From contig CM043947.1 of NCBI GenBank assembly GCA_014529385.2, forward strand, positions 131,711,891 to 131,770,390: a DNA stretch of 58,500 nucleotides, written 5' to 3'. This document shows positions 32,950 to 46,176 of this stretch, in pieces. The translations under genes and the position numbers were made by a program. The first letter of the stretch is position 1. Every line of letters starts with the position of its first letter. This DNA comes from Adiantum capillus-veneris. Taxonomy: Eukaryota > Streptophyta > Polypodiopsida > Polypodiales > Pteridaceae. Below the pieces are notes generated by a model that saw only the letters and a list, made by a program, of their open reading frames with translations, was not told the DNA's origin and did no database searches.

Positions 32950-35265
32950 GTATTTTTGGATAGTCGTGGGATAAAACACCAATGTACAGTGCTGTATATG
33001 CCAAAATGGTGTTGCCGAGAGGAAAAATAGGTCTCTTACGAAAATGGCAAGATGTATGGTCAAGAGTCAAGCTTTACCACATTCGTTTTGGCTCAAGGCC
33101 ATCATGTGTGCCACTTATGTACTTAACAGGTGTCCTATGAAAGCTTTGTAGTCTATTGCTCCATATGAAGCATGGCATGATAGAAAACCTTCTATTGAGC
33201 ACCTGCGTGTTTTTGGTTATTTGGCATCTGCTTTGGTGCCACAAACACAGTGCAGAAAATTGGATGATAAGGCTGTCAAATGTATTTTTGTTGGTTATAT
33301 TGATGAAAGAAAAGGTTATAGGTTGTATCATCTGCAAACAAAGCGTATTTTGGTTTCACGGGATGTAGTGTTTCTGGAAGATTCTGTTTAGCCCTTGCTG
33401 TCATGTACTAGAGACAATAATGTAAGCTCACAAGACATTTATGACACTTTGTTGCCTCTTTTCGGTGGTGGAAATACAAATGTAAATACTTTGAGGCAAA
33501 TGTACAGCCTATGGAAGTTTCAGAAAATGTTATCGATCAGTCTATTACTGATGTACATGATGTACTTGATGAGGAAAGGGCTGAAAATGAGCAGGCTAGA
33601 GGTATGCCAAAATGACTGGTGCATACATTGCGTGAGAGTAAATTGGATGCACCTTTGTCTAGTCGTACTCGTTCAGGCTCTCGCCATGCATCTTATGCAT
33701 CAAATTGTTATGCTTTGGCTGTGTCTAGCTTACATGATGTTGAGGAACCTCCGTCTTTTGATGAAACAGAAAATTCAAAAAATTGGACAGCTGCCATGCA
33801 ATCAAAATATGATGCAGTTATAGAAAATGACACATGGAATTTATGTGATTTTCCTCCTAGCAAAAAGTCCATTGGTACGAAGTGGGTTTACAAGTTGAAA
33901 CGCAAGCCGGATGGTGAGATCGATCGCCATAAGGCTCGACTTGTTGCAAAGGGTTATGCATAGCAAAAAGGCATAGATTATGAAGAGACTTTTGCTCCCA
34001 CTTGTGGTATGACTACTGTGCGTTTTCTATGTGCATTGGGATGTACATCAATCAGACATTGTTATTACTTTCTTGAATGGTGACATATTTAAGGAAGTTT
34101 ATGTAACGCAGCCTTGTGGTTTTGTCAAGAAAGGACAAGAGACAAAGTGTGCATATGTAAGAAGGCTTTGTATGGGTTGAAGCAATCTCCTCGTGCTTGG
34201 TATGAGAAAGCTGACACTTATTTGGTCAAACAAGGCTTTTGTAACAGTCCAACAGAAAGCACATTGTATGTAAAGTGTGAGGGTGATGTACTTCTCATTG
34301 TGGTTCTTTATGTCGATGATTTATTGATCACTGGACCAAATGAAAGACATATTTTTGAATTTAAGGCTGATTTGAATGCTACTTTCAAGATGAAAGAGGG
34401 GTTGTTGCATCATTACTTGGGTATATAGTTTAAGCAGTTTGATGGTGGCATTGCCTTGTGCCAGAAAATTTACATAGAGACATTGCTATGTAAGTTTGGA
34501 CTTGAGGATTGCAAAACTATTGCCACTCCCATGGAAACGGGTTTGAAGTTGAGTCTACATGGTTTTGGTGATCGTGGTGATGTCACTCTTTACCAAATTG
34601 TTGTTGGCTGTCTCATTTATGTATGCAACACGAGGCTGGATATTCAGTTTGCAATCTCACAGATCAACAGATTTATGCATAGCCCAGGGTCTAACCATTC
34701 ATAGGCTGTCAAGAGGCTTTTCTACTACCTTAGTGGCACTTTACATCTTGGCTTGTTTTATCCCAAGGGGGGATCATTGCCGCCAGTGACTTGCATGCTT
34801 TTGTGAACTCAAATTGGGTTGGTTGTTTTGACACGCGAGTGTCCACAAGTGGTTTTTGTTTCATGCTTGGCAGTTCATGTATATCATGGTTGAGCAAGAA
34901 GCAACCTACTATGGCCACTTCTAGTTGTGATGCTGAGTACAGGGTAGTCTTCACAACTACGACTGCGTGTGTATGGCTCAGACGCCTTATGGTTGATTTG
35001 GGTGTTGGACAAGACACTGCCAACACTATCTACACTGACAGTCAGAGCGCATTGGCAGCTGCGAGGAACCCAATTTTTCTGCTCGCACAGAACACATTGA
35101 GGTGCATTACCACTATGTTAGGGAGAGGCTCTCAGCAGGAGAGATTAGCTTGGCTTATGTTCCAACACAGGACAACCTTGTCGATCATTTCACAAAGGCA
35201 TTGTCTCGTGAGAAGCTCAAAGGTTTTTGCAAAGCTTTGGGCTTACTCCCCTTTGTGGAATCATC
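32950..35265 (+). pseudogene. C2 copia integrase end-RT-RNase H relic
   Basis: Fragments: late integrase (FLDSRGIKH), the TSRTRSGSRHASYA linker, RT with KSIGTKWVYKLKRKPDGEID, KKALYGLKQSPRAWYEKAD and LYVDDLLITGPNERH, and RNase H with STSGFCFMLGSSCISWLS and YTDSQSALAAARNP. Stops and frame changes (for example at 33618, 33961 and 34426) separate them. Closely related to C1. Confidence 0.8.
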
Positions 35266-35338
35266 ATGTCCTCAGGGCATGGCACTTCCCTTTACTCATG
35301 TGCCAGCTCTCGTTCACCGCATCACTCCAGGGGGGATT

Positions 35339-35565
35339 TGTTACCATATACATGTGGTAGTGATGTGTGTGAACACACTAGGACCGCTGGGGCATTTTTT
35401 CCCTCTTTAGGAGGTTTTTCCCCCCATGCATTGTATATATGCCCATCACTCTAGGGCTATCTATTTTTCCATTGCACACTAAGTAACACACTCTCTATTG
35501 TGTGCCTTGAGCTTCGTTCATCTTCTCCAATCTGTGTGTGTCTCTCTGCAACCCTAATTCCAATA
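35339..35565 (+). repeat. C2 3' LTR
   Basis: 227 bp, starts TGTTACCATATACATG and ends AATTCCAATA, preceded by the purine tract CCAGGGGGGATT. Confidence 0.87.
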
Positions 35566-35570
35566 GGAAT
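35566..35570. repeat. Target site duplication of C2, right
   Basis: GGAAT, equal to 32592-32596. Confidence 0.85.
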
Positions 35571-36630
35571 CACCTGCTGTATCAGGTGTGGAATATCTAC
35601 TATTCCTGCTGCATACGTCTTCGCACACACATATGGGTGTTGCTTTGAATCATCAGTCCCCATTCAATATTCTATGATGGAAGCATATCTGGTAAACAGT
35701 AATCAATGGCCATATTTTGATTGCATCATGCTTGGCATGATAGTGACCAACAAACTGAATGATGATCGAGATCCACATTACACTCAGTTATGCTATCAAC
35801 ATCAACATAACAGGTAAGTGCCCCTGCACTTACTCAATATGCAAAACATGGTTGGCAGGGTGTTCTGCTTGAGATTAAGTTCTAATCTAAAATAAAAAGC
35901 TGATAAGTTATTGAAATTTCTTAAAATTACATGTGATGTACTATGCTTATGGATCCTACAGTCCATTTACATCGCATCAGACATTTAGCAGGATTTTTGT
36001 TGCTATTGTTAAATTCTCATTGGATATATGTTACTGACTTGATAGTTATATGTTACTGGCCTGCATGAGCATACATCATCTTATGTAACATCAACTTTCA
36101 GTGAAGGATAGGCAAACATGATCATGTGAACGTTATTTGCAGACAAAAATTGTGTTCTTGAAGCAAGGAAACTGGGTTTGATTCTTTGGACTTTTGCATA
36201 TTCATGGGATTAGCTGATACTTTGTTTTGACTAATGATGAGTATTCCTAATTTTGATGTTGTACTCCCTCTTTAAGTGGTACTCTCTCGAAGCTGGTAAT
36301 GACATCTTGGAATTATAGATGAAATGCTGTTAGTTTTTAAAGCTGAACACTCATCTCTTTCTTTGACATAGAAATTTACATTCTTGCATATTAAGATTTT
36401 ATGGGTTTTGAGCTGCAACTAGCACTTTCTTTTGGGAATGGAATTATAAAAGCTTTTTGAGGAGGAAATTTGTTGATGGTGATATATCTTTATATGCAGG
36501 AACTCACTCTTGATGAAGGTAAGTATATAATGGTGAATTCACAACTGTAAAATACTTTTTGATGCTATCCTTTTTTGATGGATAAATGCATAATTTTTAA
36601 TAAAAATAGATGTTTGTAATTTATTTGAAA

Positions 36631-36785
36631 TTTGTCTAATGATGTAAAAAGAGCCTTAATCCTCAAGTGGGGGTCTCAGATGAGATGGCATTAGACTGGA
36701 ATGTCTAATTTGTCTAATGATGTAAAAAGAGCCTTAATCCTCAAGTGGGGGTCTCAGATGAGATGGCATTAGACTGGAATGTTGA
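36631..36785. repeat. 78-bp tandem duplication
   Basis: Two consecutive near-identical copies starting TTTGTCTAATGATGTAAAAA at 36631 and 36709. Confidence 0.95.
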
Positions 36786-37307
36786 GAAATTATCCAATTT
36801 ACAAAGGAGATGTTGTCCTATTTTTATAGAAATTAAATGATGTAAAGAGTAACATAAATAAATGGCTCATTCTCTAAACATAATCTTTGATCTATGCTAC
36901 ATTGTTAGTGTTTGTTGTAATTATTGACACCAATAACAAGGGGAGGGAGTCGTTGACACATGTCTTCCCAAGTAATGCCACTTCTGATAGGCTTGTGTTT
37001 CTTGGATGGTGACAAGTAAGAGATTCTTTCCTTGGGATTACAACGACAACTGCAACTGTAATAGAAGATTGTCCACTGTTTGAGCATTTTTATTAGTGAT
37101 AGATAACCCCTGTATATGATTCTTTGATAATAAGATGTAATGCACTATTTGTCAGTATCAGTTGTAATGTCAATATAATCTTAACTTTATCTACTTGGTA
37201 TCTAATATATACATAATATATGGTTATTTACACATTGACTGGTCTCTAGTCCCATTGTGTGGTTCAATAATTTGTGAAATCAAACTATTGTTAGATTATT
37301 CATTCTT

Positions 37308-37310
<3 letters not shown>

Positions 37311-37358
<48 letters not shown>
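37311..37358. repeat. (AC)n microsatellite
   Basis: CA dinucleotide run of 48 bp. Confidence 0.95.
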
Positions 37359-37362
<4 letters not shown>

Positions 37363-37937
37363 ACTCCCTCCTAGGCATTGACTTTTAAAGAAAAGGGTAT
37401 TGCTAAAAGAGAAGGAACGGATTGCAGCTTTGTTGTCTTTTATCATTCTCTCTCCTTCTCACATGTACACACACACACTCTTACAATATTGTCTCTATGC
37501 AAAACAGGAATTGTTGTATCTAATAATGGGCCACTCTACTCTTCAAAAGATTGAGGACATATGAGGATAAAAGGAGAAGAAGAGTGATGGATGCAAACCA
37601 AGAGATCCTTGAGTATACACAAGCTTAAGTTGTACTACATAGTAGAGCTTGAAAGACTATTTGCTTACTTTCAATTTAGCATAATTCTATGATAGCTACA
37701 TATGTTGTGAAGCCAATCAAATTATAAATTGTAGCACTATACCATTCATCAAGGTACCCCTTGGACATAACAGTCTTGGAGGTGATTTGCAATATGGCAT
37801 TACTTCTTGCCACAACTTCACAAGTGTTGTTTAATTCATCGTTTTGTCATCAATTTTAAATTTGGTGAAGAAATTGTTGTAATTTTTGTACAAATGTTTT
37901 CATATATATTCGCACACCCATGGGTATATGCGTGCGT

Positions 37938-38037
<100 letters not shown>

Positions 38038-38222
38038 CAAATTAAAACACACTCTCATTTGAAAATACACTATACCTACAAAAATGTATGCATATGTATA
38101 TACTCCTGTGTGCATGTGCGTTCGTGTGTGCGCGTGTGCACACAGAATCACTCATTCAAATGTAAGTAAGCAAAGCTAGAGATTATACTACATATACTTC
38201 TAATTGACATGCACGCATACAC

Positions 38223-38261
38223 GTGCGCGCGCGCACACACGCGCACACACACACACACACA
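38223..38261. repeat. Mixed (GC)n/(AC)n tract
   Basis: TGCGCGCGCGC followed by AC repeats: alternating purine-pyrimidine sequence with strong Z-DNA character. Confidence 0.9.
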
Positions 38262-38731
38262 TTTTTTTGACATATTGCACAAAATTTAAATTTAGGGTTT
38301 TGTGATAAATACAATAGGGGATTATCTTCTACAAACACGGTGATGGTTTTAAATCTATAAGTTCCATGGACACACCCTCTACATTTATGGACACATGCAT
38401 ATTCACAATAACATTTTGGTTGTGAATTCAATCTCTTGAGAAGATGCTCTCAACTTGTGTGATTACAAAATAAGAGATTGCGAGAAGTTCTACTTATCAA
38501 AATAAAACTCATCTCTATTAACTGGTGATTCTTTTTTTCTCTCTCCTCTTCTTTCTCTCTCTCTCTCTCAATGGATAATTTTTACCTCATTATTGGAGAA
38601 TGCAAGATGCTACGCATTGCTAGATGTGATAACTATAACACGTGGATGGGGAGTGCTTTAAGCCTGTCACCCATTCAATACATGATTAATTCTAACTATG
38701 TGTTGTCTTGTTGGTTGGCAGGTGAGTCTCT

Positions 38732-38812
38732 CATCCCTCAGCTAAGGAATGCTTGTGGCAGAAAGTATCTCCCTCAAATATCATTGCAATGGTTTTGGAG
38801 AACATATGGTAA
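38732..38812 (+). other. Possible isolated host exon
   Basis: An acceptor-like GTTGGTTGGCAG and a donor-like ATG/GTAAGG flank an open frame reading ESLIPQLRNACGRKY and ISLQWFWRTY. The composition is protein-like, but I do not recognise the family and no neighbouring exon is certain. Confidence 0.2.
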
Positions 38813-39104
38813 GGGTGCACAGCCTTGGTATCCCCTCACACAATGTTACCTTGGCATGATATTCTTTGATTTAAGTTCTTGCTTGTATATTTTTTCTTTC
38901 TTGTGTGGTAATCTCTTCAATAAGTATTTTTTTAGTTTTAAGTTCAAATAGCAAAGAGGAAGAGACTAGATTGAGTCAATGCAAGCATGGGTTGTCTAAA
39001 GAATATCTAAAATAGAAGGAGGAGAGCATTCAATGAGCCTAGATGCATAAGTATCAGGAGCATATTGGAAAGCTAAAGCACATGATAAAGTTTTACACAT
39101 TTGC

Positions 39105-42100
39105 TTACTCTAGGGAAGCATTGTAAGCATTGGCAACGTTTAGGTTATCCTTTAGTTGTATGCCTTGCATCCATCTAGCATCTTCAAAAGAATAGTTCTT
39201 AAACTTAATAAGATATTGTTGGTTAGTATTACCGCCTCTTAATACCTTGTCTTCATGTTGGAGAATGGACTCGGGCTGCAACACCTCTTCTTGGTCCTTG
39301 ATCTCCAGTGGGTCTTCAATAGTTGGTTCTTGAGGTGGCTCTCCTTTGTAAGGCTTTAGTAGGCTCACATGAAAAGCATGTGTATGAGCCAATGGTTGGG
39401 CAACATGAGTTGATAGGCCATCTCATTGATTGGCCTAAGAATCTGGAAGGGACCATAGTACCTTTTTGCTAACTTAGCATAGTACTTTTGGTGTCCTGTA
39501 GGATTCTTGCCCGTCGTGTGGCTTAGTCGAGCTTTGGGAAATTTTAATAAGACCCAATCATTTTCTTTAAAGGCTTGGGCTCTTTTGTGCTTACCAGAAC
39601 AACACCCTTTTGCCTTTGCTGTGAGATAGAGATAGCATCCTTAATCTTTTAAAAGATTCTTGTAGGTTTTGGCTATACTCATCTACAGCAAAGATCTTCC
39701 CGTGTACCTTAAGTAGCAGGGGACTTTTTGATCTTCCCTCAATTACCTCAAAAGGTGCTTTTCCCGTGGAAGTATGTACAATATTATTATAGGCATTTTC
39801 CACAAGGGTAAGTACTTCTTCCATTGGGACCTTTGATCTACTTCCGTTACATAGGCTTTTAGTAGATCAAGAATTTCTAGGTTACCTATGTCACTTTCGC
39901 CATCCGTTTGCGGGTGATAGGCCGAAGAGAAGTTTAGCCTTGTCCCTAAATTCTCAAAGAGACCCTTCCAGAAATTACTGGTCATTCTAGGATCTCTATC
40001 GGACACTATGGATATTGGCAAGCCATGGTACTTGAAGATTTGTGAAATGAAGAGGGTTGCCATTTGATGGGCTTTGATAGTCTTTTTGACAGGTATAAAA
40101 TAAACTTGTTTACTGAACCTGTCTACTACCGTCCATATTCCTGTATTCCCATGGATAGACCTAGGAAATCCAAAGATAAAATCCATGGATATGCTCTCTC
40201 ATGGTGAATTAGGGATTGGCAAAGGTTGAAGCAATCCAGGTTGCTTCCCTCTATCAAACTTTGTCTTTTGGAATACCACACATTTAGAAACATACTCTTG
40301 TATGTTTGCTTTCATGGTAGGCCAATAGAAATATGTTTCAATCCCTTTTAGGGTAGACTGAATCCCTCTATGCCCTACATAAGGAGGAGCATGAGATTCA
40401 TACATTACTTTCTCACGTAATGAGCTAGTAACGCATAGTCAATTGCCATAGAGAAGATAACCATCTTGTAAAGTAAATGGTTCCTCTTTCTTCCCTAATG
40501 CAAGGGCTGAAATCACATCTCTAAAATTGGGATCAATAGCATACTCATCTATCATAAAAGATAGATCATTGTGAGTTGCTATGGAAACCGCATTCACTCT
40601 CCACCGTCTTGAGAGTGCATCGGCTACTTGATTATGCTTGTCAGCAATGTGAGAAATATGAAAATGAAATTGCGAAAGGAAATTTTCCCACCTCATTTGT
40701 TTGTCGAAGAGCTTGGTCTGCGTCATGAAGTACTTAAGACTTTGGTGATCCGTTCACAAAATGAAAGGAGTCCCCAATAAATAGTGCTTCCATGAGTCTA
40801 AGGCAAGTAGAACTACGAGGAGTTCCTTTTCATATATTCCTAGAGCTTGCTCAATAGGGTCGAGCCTTTGACTTTCATAAGCTATGGCATGCCCTTCTTG
40901 GAGCAAAACAGCTCCAAGGAAATCACCACAAGCATCACATTGGACCTCAAATGGCTTTGAGAGATTCGATAGTGTAAGCACAGGTTGAGAGATAAGCTTT
41001 TCTTTAAGCTTTTTGAAAGCATTTTCTCCTTGGAAGACCATGTATACCTAACGTTTTTCTTTGTTAGGTCATGTAATGGTCTCGCGATTCGTGATAACTT
41101 TTCTATGAAGCGTCTATAGTATGCACACATACCTATAGAGCTTCTTAGTTCATGAAGATTACTTGGCTTAGGCCATCCTTTTATTACCTCTAACTTTGAT
41201 GGATCCATTTGGATGCCATCTTGAGAGATAATGTGACTTAACTATTGAATCTCTTGTAAGGAAAATTCACTTTTCTTTCAATTAACATAAAGTTTATTCT
41301 CTTTTAGAACTTGAAATATTACCTAGAGGTGTTGCTTGTGTTCGTCTAATGAATTAGAGTAGATGATGATATCATCAAAGAACACTCTAGTAAAGGTTTG
41401 GTGAGGCCTGGATAGCTTCTCCATCAAGCGGTTGAATGTGGCTGGTACATTGGTCAAGCGATTGAATGTGGCTGGTACATTGGTCAAGCCAAAAGGCATG
41501 ATAATATATTCATAAAGACCAAACGGTGCAAAATGCGGTCTTTATAATGTCTTGATCAACTATCCTTATTTGATGATAGCCACTTTTTAGGTTAATCCTA
41601 CTAAAGTAGATGGACCCTTGTAGCTTATCAAATAGGTCTTCTACCCGTGGAACGCAAAACTTATTCTTGATAGTGATCCTATTTAGTGCTCTATAGTTGA
41701 CACACATACAATATGTGCCGTCTTTCTTTTGCACTAATAGTACAGGTGAGCAAAATGGAGATGAGCTAGGACTAACCATGCCCTTCTCAACTAACTCATG
41801 CACTTGCCGCATAATCTCCTCTTGTTGAGCTTGAGAAACTCTATAAGGAGGTTTATTAGGTGGTGAACTTCTTGGAAGAAGTTCAATTCCATGGTCATCA
41901 TTGCCTTATTTAGGAGGTAGCTCACAAGGGATGTCGTCAATAAAGACATCTTGAAACCCCTTGAGAAAATTGGATAACTCTAATTCTTTTTTATTGTGTA
42001 TACTTTCTTTTGCTAAAACATTAGGTTCATTTTGAGAATCTTTAATAAAAATCATGTACATGGAAATAGAGCTCTTTATTGACTTATTGAAAGCTTGAGT

Positions 42101-44068
42101 ATGTACAATGGGTATGGTGTTACCCATTTTCTTAGCATCTATGTACATATCCTTATCCCTGAACCTAAAGTAGATTCTCCTTTTAGGGAATTTAACATTG
42201 GCAGCGATGCGATCAAACCATGGTGCCCCTAGGATTACATCCTCATGCTTGAGAGGAGAGATAAAGAAGTCCTCTTTGTCCAGATAGCTTTGAATATGGA
42301 GCCTCAATTTCCCGATTAAGGGAATGACTGAAGCTTCTTGCCCCTTGAAAGCAACGTCTGCGGGTAGACATCTCCCATCTCATAGGCTTGAATGCCTAGC
42401 TTGGTGGCCAACTCTGTGGATATGAAATTGCGAGTAGAGCCAGGGTCAAAGAGAATAAAAGCATCATGTTCTCTTACCTTTCCCCAACCATGACAGAGAG
42501 GAGATCCTTTGTGATGAGTTTCCTCCTCTTGGATTTTGACCAAGGTAGCTCTAGGAGGTTCATGGCAAATGTTCTTTTGGGGACAAGCGCGGTACACATG
42601 TGCTTGCTCGCCGCATCTAAAACAACGGTTATCTTTGTGATAACGCTCGAGCTCTTCAGGAGAGAGTTTATTTTTGCCTTTGTAAACTCCCTTCTCTTTA
42701 GCTTTGTTGGAATTGCCCTTAGGAGACTTTTGGACATTGTCCTTCCCCTTAGGCTCATTGGAACCCTTGTTTTCTGTGTGCTTATAATTTCTTTTAGCCC
42801 CTGTTTGGAAATTGATTCAAGAAGACACCATAGTATGGTGTATAACCACCGATATGGTGCGTGGCCTTTGAGAATTGACATACTCCACCATTTCTTCAAT
42901 TAAGACCGCACAAAATTGTTGCTTTTGCTCTCCAAAATCCAACTTTTTGGAGACAGTGGCTTTGAGTTGTAAGTCCCAAAACATGTCTACATATTTATGA
43001 ATGGATTTGTAGGGAGAGAGCTTCAAGCTTCACGATTCGGTGAGTACTTTGTCTTTGGCATCGGTGGCCAAAAACTGCTTCATAATGGAAGCTCTTAAAG
43101 ATTTACATGTTCGTGGAGCTTCACCATTCGCCCGTAGGCTAGAACACCATTGTCTGGTGGACTTTTGAAAGTGCATAGCTACATGGTATAGATCAGAGGA
43201 CTCCGTGAAGCCCTTATCTCCAAACACCGCATCAAACTGTTGGATAAAGGCTAAGACTTTGTCCGTAGCACCAAAGGTTCCATCATAGGTAAGGAAAGAG
43301 ATGCTCTTCCCTCCCTCTTTGAACTTGTTGAGCTTGGACGACCTCTTCCATGAGGCATAGGATTTGCTATGGCCTCTTCTTTTTGATGGTTCAAAGGTTG
43401 CACCATCACTTTCTTCAGAAGATGAAGAATTTGAGGAAGATGGAGAAGAGGGTGACCTCTTTCTTGCCTTGATCTTCTTTGTTTGCACCATCACTTTCAT
43501 AAGAGAAAAAGGATGAGGAAGATGGAGAAGAGGGTGTCCTCTTTCTCGCCTTTTTCTTCTCTTGCTTTTTGTCATCCCTCTTTGAAGTATGGTGTGGAGA
43601 AGCGTGTGATGGTCTTCTCTGTTTTGGAGGTGATGGAGAGCGTTTAGCCCGCCGTCTTCGTGGAGCCATCTCCATCAAGGTGGCGGGAGACCCACTTCTT
43701 TCTCGTTCCTTCGGTGGAGGCTCTTGAGTTCTCCTTTGAGAAGGAGATGCGTCATCAAGAAGCAAATTTCTGAGTCCCTTCATATGGATCCTCTTCTTCT
43801 TCCCGAATCGGAGAGAGGCCTCTTTTGGAAGTCTCACAAGGAGGCTTCCTAGGTACTCTCTCGTCATGATGGGGAGCTTGGAGAATCCCATGAGCATGAA
43901 GCTGCCATTGCACTTCACTTTGGAGGTATGGATTGCCCATGGCTTGTTGAAGCCTAGAAACAAGGTAGTTAACAAGCATAGGGGCATCATTAGTAGCCTG
44001 CTCATTAGCAAAATCAAAGTTATCAACATTAATTTCACTCTCTTTACTATTGTCAGCCATTCTAACAA
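39105..44068 (-). pseudogene. G3 gag-pol polyprotein relic
   Basis: Gag starts MADNSKESEINVDNF (44060) and includes a Ser/Lys-rich stretch, a retrotransposon-gag core (FHFQKSTRQW-like) and a zinc-knuckle region near 42600 (CFRCGEQ-type, reverse strand). Protease has FDPGSTRNFIS. RT has DGTYCMCVNYRALN and, near 41375, FFDDIIIYSNS. RNase H has FEVQCDACGDFLGAVLL. Integrase has HRGIQSTLKG, CVVFQKTK, SMDFIFGFP, VSDRDPRM and YHPQTDGESD. The C-terminus has [13 protein letters not shown] and FEDARWMQGIQL. Most domains are open, but frame changes and stops occur between them (for example near 41900, 41270 and 40440), so it is not an active polyprotein. Confidence 0.82.
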
Positions 44069-44458
44069 CTTTTAGGTGTACTTTGGCACTTCAAGCCCTA
44101 GTTGCTAATCCTCTTTACCCATTTAGAAAAAGAATTCAAGCTACTATACCCTTGGCTCGAATACCATTAACTGCAAGGAATAGAAGAGAGGGTCGACACA
44201 AAAACAGCACCGGCTCTTGTCAAGATTCTAATAGCTCAATAGTGGTTAAGCCATAGGCAAGCCCCGTAGGACTCCACTATTAAGACCATAGCTCTCGATG
44301 GTGATGCCCCATTATCTGCACAAAGGCAGGCGCAATGCAAGGCTGAAAAATCCTTATTCTACTTACTCACATGCAATTAATAATACCGACCATTTATAGC
44401 TAGCTTAAGGATCTCCCTTCTTGAGCAAGAAAAGAGAAACCTTGTGCTCTGATACCAA

Positions 44459-46176
44459 TGTAACATTTAATGGCCTAGTAACTTGTGTGTAGTGGAAAAT
44501 GGCATGAACATAGTGAGCATTTCATTACAATAGATTCCTAATGAGAATTACAAGAGTGCTTGGGTGGAGAGAGCAACAAAAAGCATAACAACTAGTTAGA
44601 TAGCATGAACAATACTTCAAAAGAGAGAGATATTAAGCTATTGACAACAGTTGAGGACCGAATTTACATGGAGCCGGTCCCCCCTCCAAAAGGCTTTGTA
44701 TTATGGTTTCTCCCATCAAGAGAAACATTTTACAATACAATTCTTTGTGTTCCTTCAATACTAGCTAGTGCAATGAAGATCGAAGCTTCAAGCACTAAGC
44801 AAAACACTTATAAAATACAACATCAATTCCCTCACGGTCTCAGACCCAAGACCTCACACACCTTCAAAGATGGTGCGAGATAGCGGGGTATGAGAGTAGA
44901 TTGAGAGGAAGAAGGAGTAGTCTTTACGAGAAAGATGTACATCTCCTCACATAATCACTCATATAGCATAGCTTAGCTTAGTAATTATCATGGTAGAGGA
45001 GATGAGCATGCATTGAAGCTTGGCTCTTTGTTGGATTTGCATCACAAAGCCAAGAGTTGTTGGTGTAGGCCTCCCTTGGAGTAGGTGGTAAGCGTTCAAT
45101 TAAAACTTGAGAAAGAGAGAGAGAGTCTTCTTGCTCCACACATGAGATTGTGTGAGTGTGTAAATGATAATGCCTTGTAAAATTCAGCCCCCTTCTCACA
45201 AGCTTGGAGTAGGTGGTAAGCGTTCAATTAAAACTTGAGAAAGAGAGAGAGAGTCTTCTTGCTCCACACATGAGATTGTGTGAGTGTGTAAATGATAATG
45301 CCTTGTAAAATTCAGCCCCCTCTCTCTCTTGGTCGACCCCTCCTGCTATTTGCTCATGCTCACATCCTATTGGCCCATGATAGGCTTAGCCAATGAAATC
45401 TAAGCAGCATAAGCGATAGCCTTCTGACATGTGTCCCCCTTTCCGCTTTTGTGAGAGCTTTAGGTAATTGATTAATTCAACTAAAGTCTCATTGGACCCC
45501 TTTGCCTCTTGGCCAATAGGAATCAGGCAAGCCATTGGGCTGCTGAATGCTCATTGGACCCCTTGGGAGATTGTCCAATAGTCTTCTAGAGAGCTTGATT
45601 CCTATGGTTCTTTTATTAAGTGTTTTTAAATTAACTAAATTAGATTCACTCTAGCCTAATTCTCATTGGTCCACCTCCATGGCCATCCAATAGGATTTGA
45701 GTACACCTAGTGGGAATCTGGGCTAGGGAGCTGACATGTGTCCCTCTTTCCCCTTGTGTACAAAGGAAGCTTGTGAGTGTGTGTGTGTTTGTGTGTGTAT
45801 TTGTCTTTCATCCCCTACTTCTTGGGCCCGCCCCCTCCTATGCAGGAGTTGTGAAGACTTTTTGTGACACACACAAAGCATCCAATCTCCTAAGCTTTTG
45901 ACCATTGGACACAACCTTTGAATTTTGGAACCTTAGCATTTTGGAAGTCTTAATGGGCTGAACCCTAAGGTCTTTGGAGCCCATTGTTGCACATAGCTCT
46001 TTTGCAGATGGCCCCCCCTTTGGTTCCCTATTTTCCCTCCTATGGATCCCTACTGTAGCCGATTTTCTAGCTTAACCAATATGCTAGCTTCTTCTCCCAT
46101 GGCACCTCCCCATATTAAATGATCAGTTTAACATGAGAAAATGATTTAGGATAATTAGATATTAGTTATTATGACA
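44459..46176 (-). repeat. G3 5' LTR (about 1.7 kb)
   Basis: On the plus strand it reads TGTAACATTTAA at the left and TTATGACA at the right, so it is TG...CA and matches the reverse of the G2 LTR. It contains an internal 128-bp tandem duplication (45076-45331). Confidence 0.85.
45076..45331. repeat. 128-bp tandem duplication inside the G3 LTR
   Basis: TTGGAGTAGGTGGTAAGCG starts at 45076 and again at about 45204, each followed by the same AGAGAGAGAGAGTCTTCTTG block. It is not duplicated in the G2 LTRs. Confidence 0.9.

Larger units (their letters stand above)
32597..35565 (+). mobile_element. Ty1/copia retrotransposon C2, internally deleted
   Basis: 2969 bp bounded by LTRs 32597-32824 and 35339-35565, with GGAAT duplications. 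The primer site TTGGTATCAGAG (initiator Met tRNA) follows the 5' LTR. After about 120 bp of leader the sequence jumps to late integrase (LDSRGIKHQ), so gag, protease and most of integrase are missing. Both ends are intact, so it could have been mobilised in trans as a deletion derivative, or it may have been deleted in place. Confidence 0.88.
39095..46176 (-). mobile_element. Ty3/gypsy retrotransposon G3, 3'-truncated
   Basis: The best preserved gypsy element in the window. From right to left: 5' LTR 46176-44459, primer site (reverse complement of 44446-44457, TGGTATCAGAGC), gag, protease, RT, RNase H and integrase with a C-terminal extension ending at about 39105. The sequence then departs from G2 near 39095, so the 3' untranslated region and 3' LTR are missing. 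Same family as G1 and G2. Confidence 0.87.
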
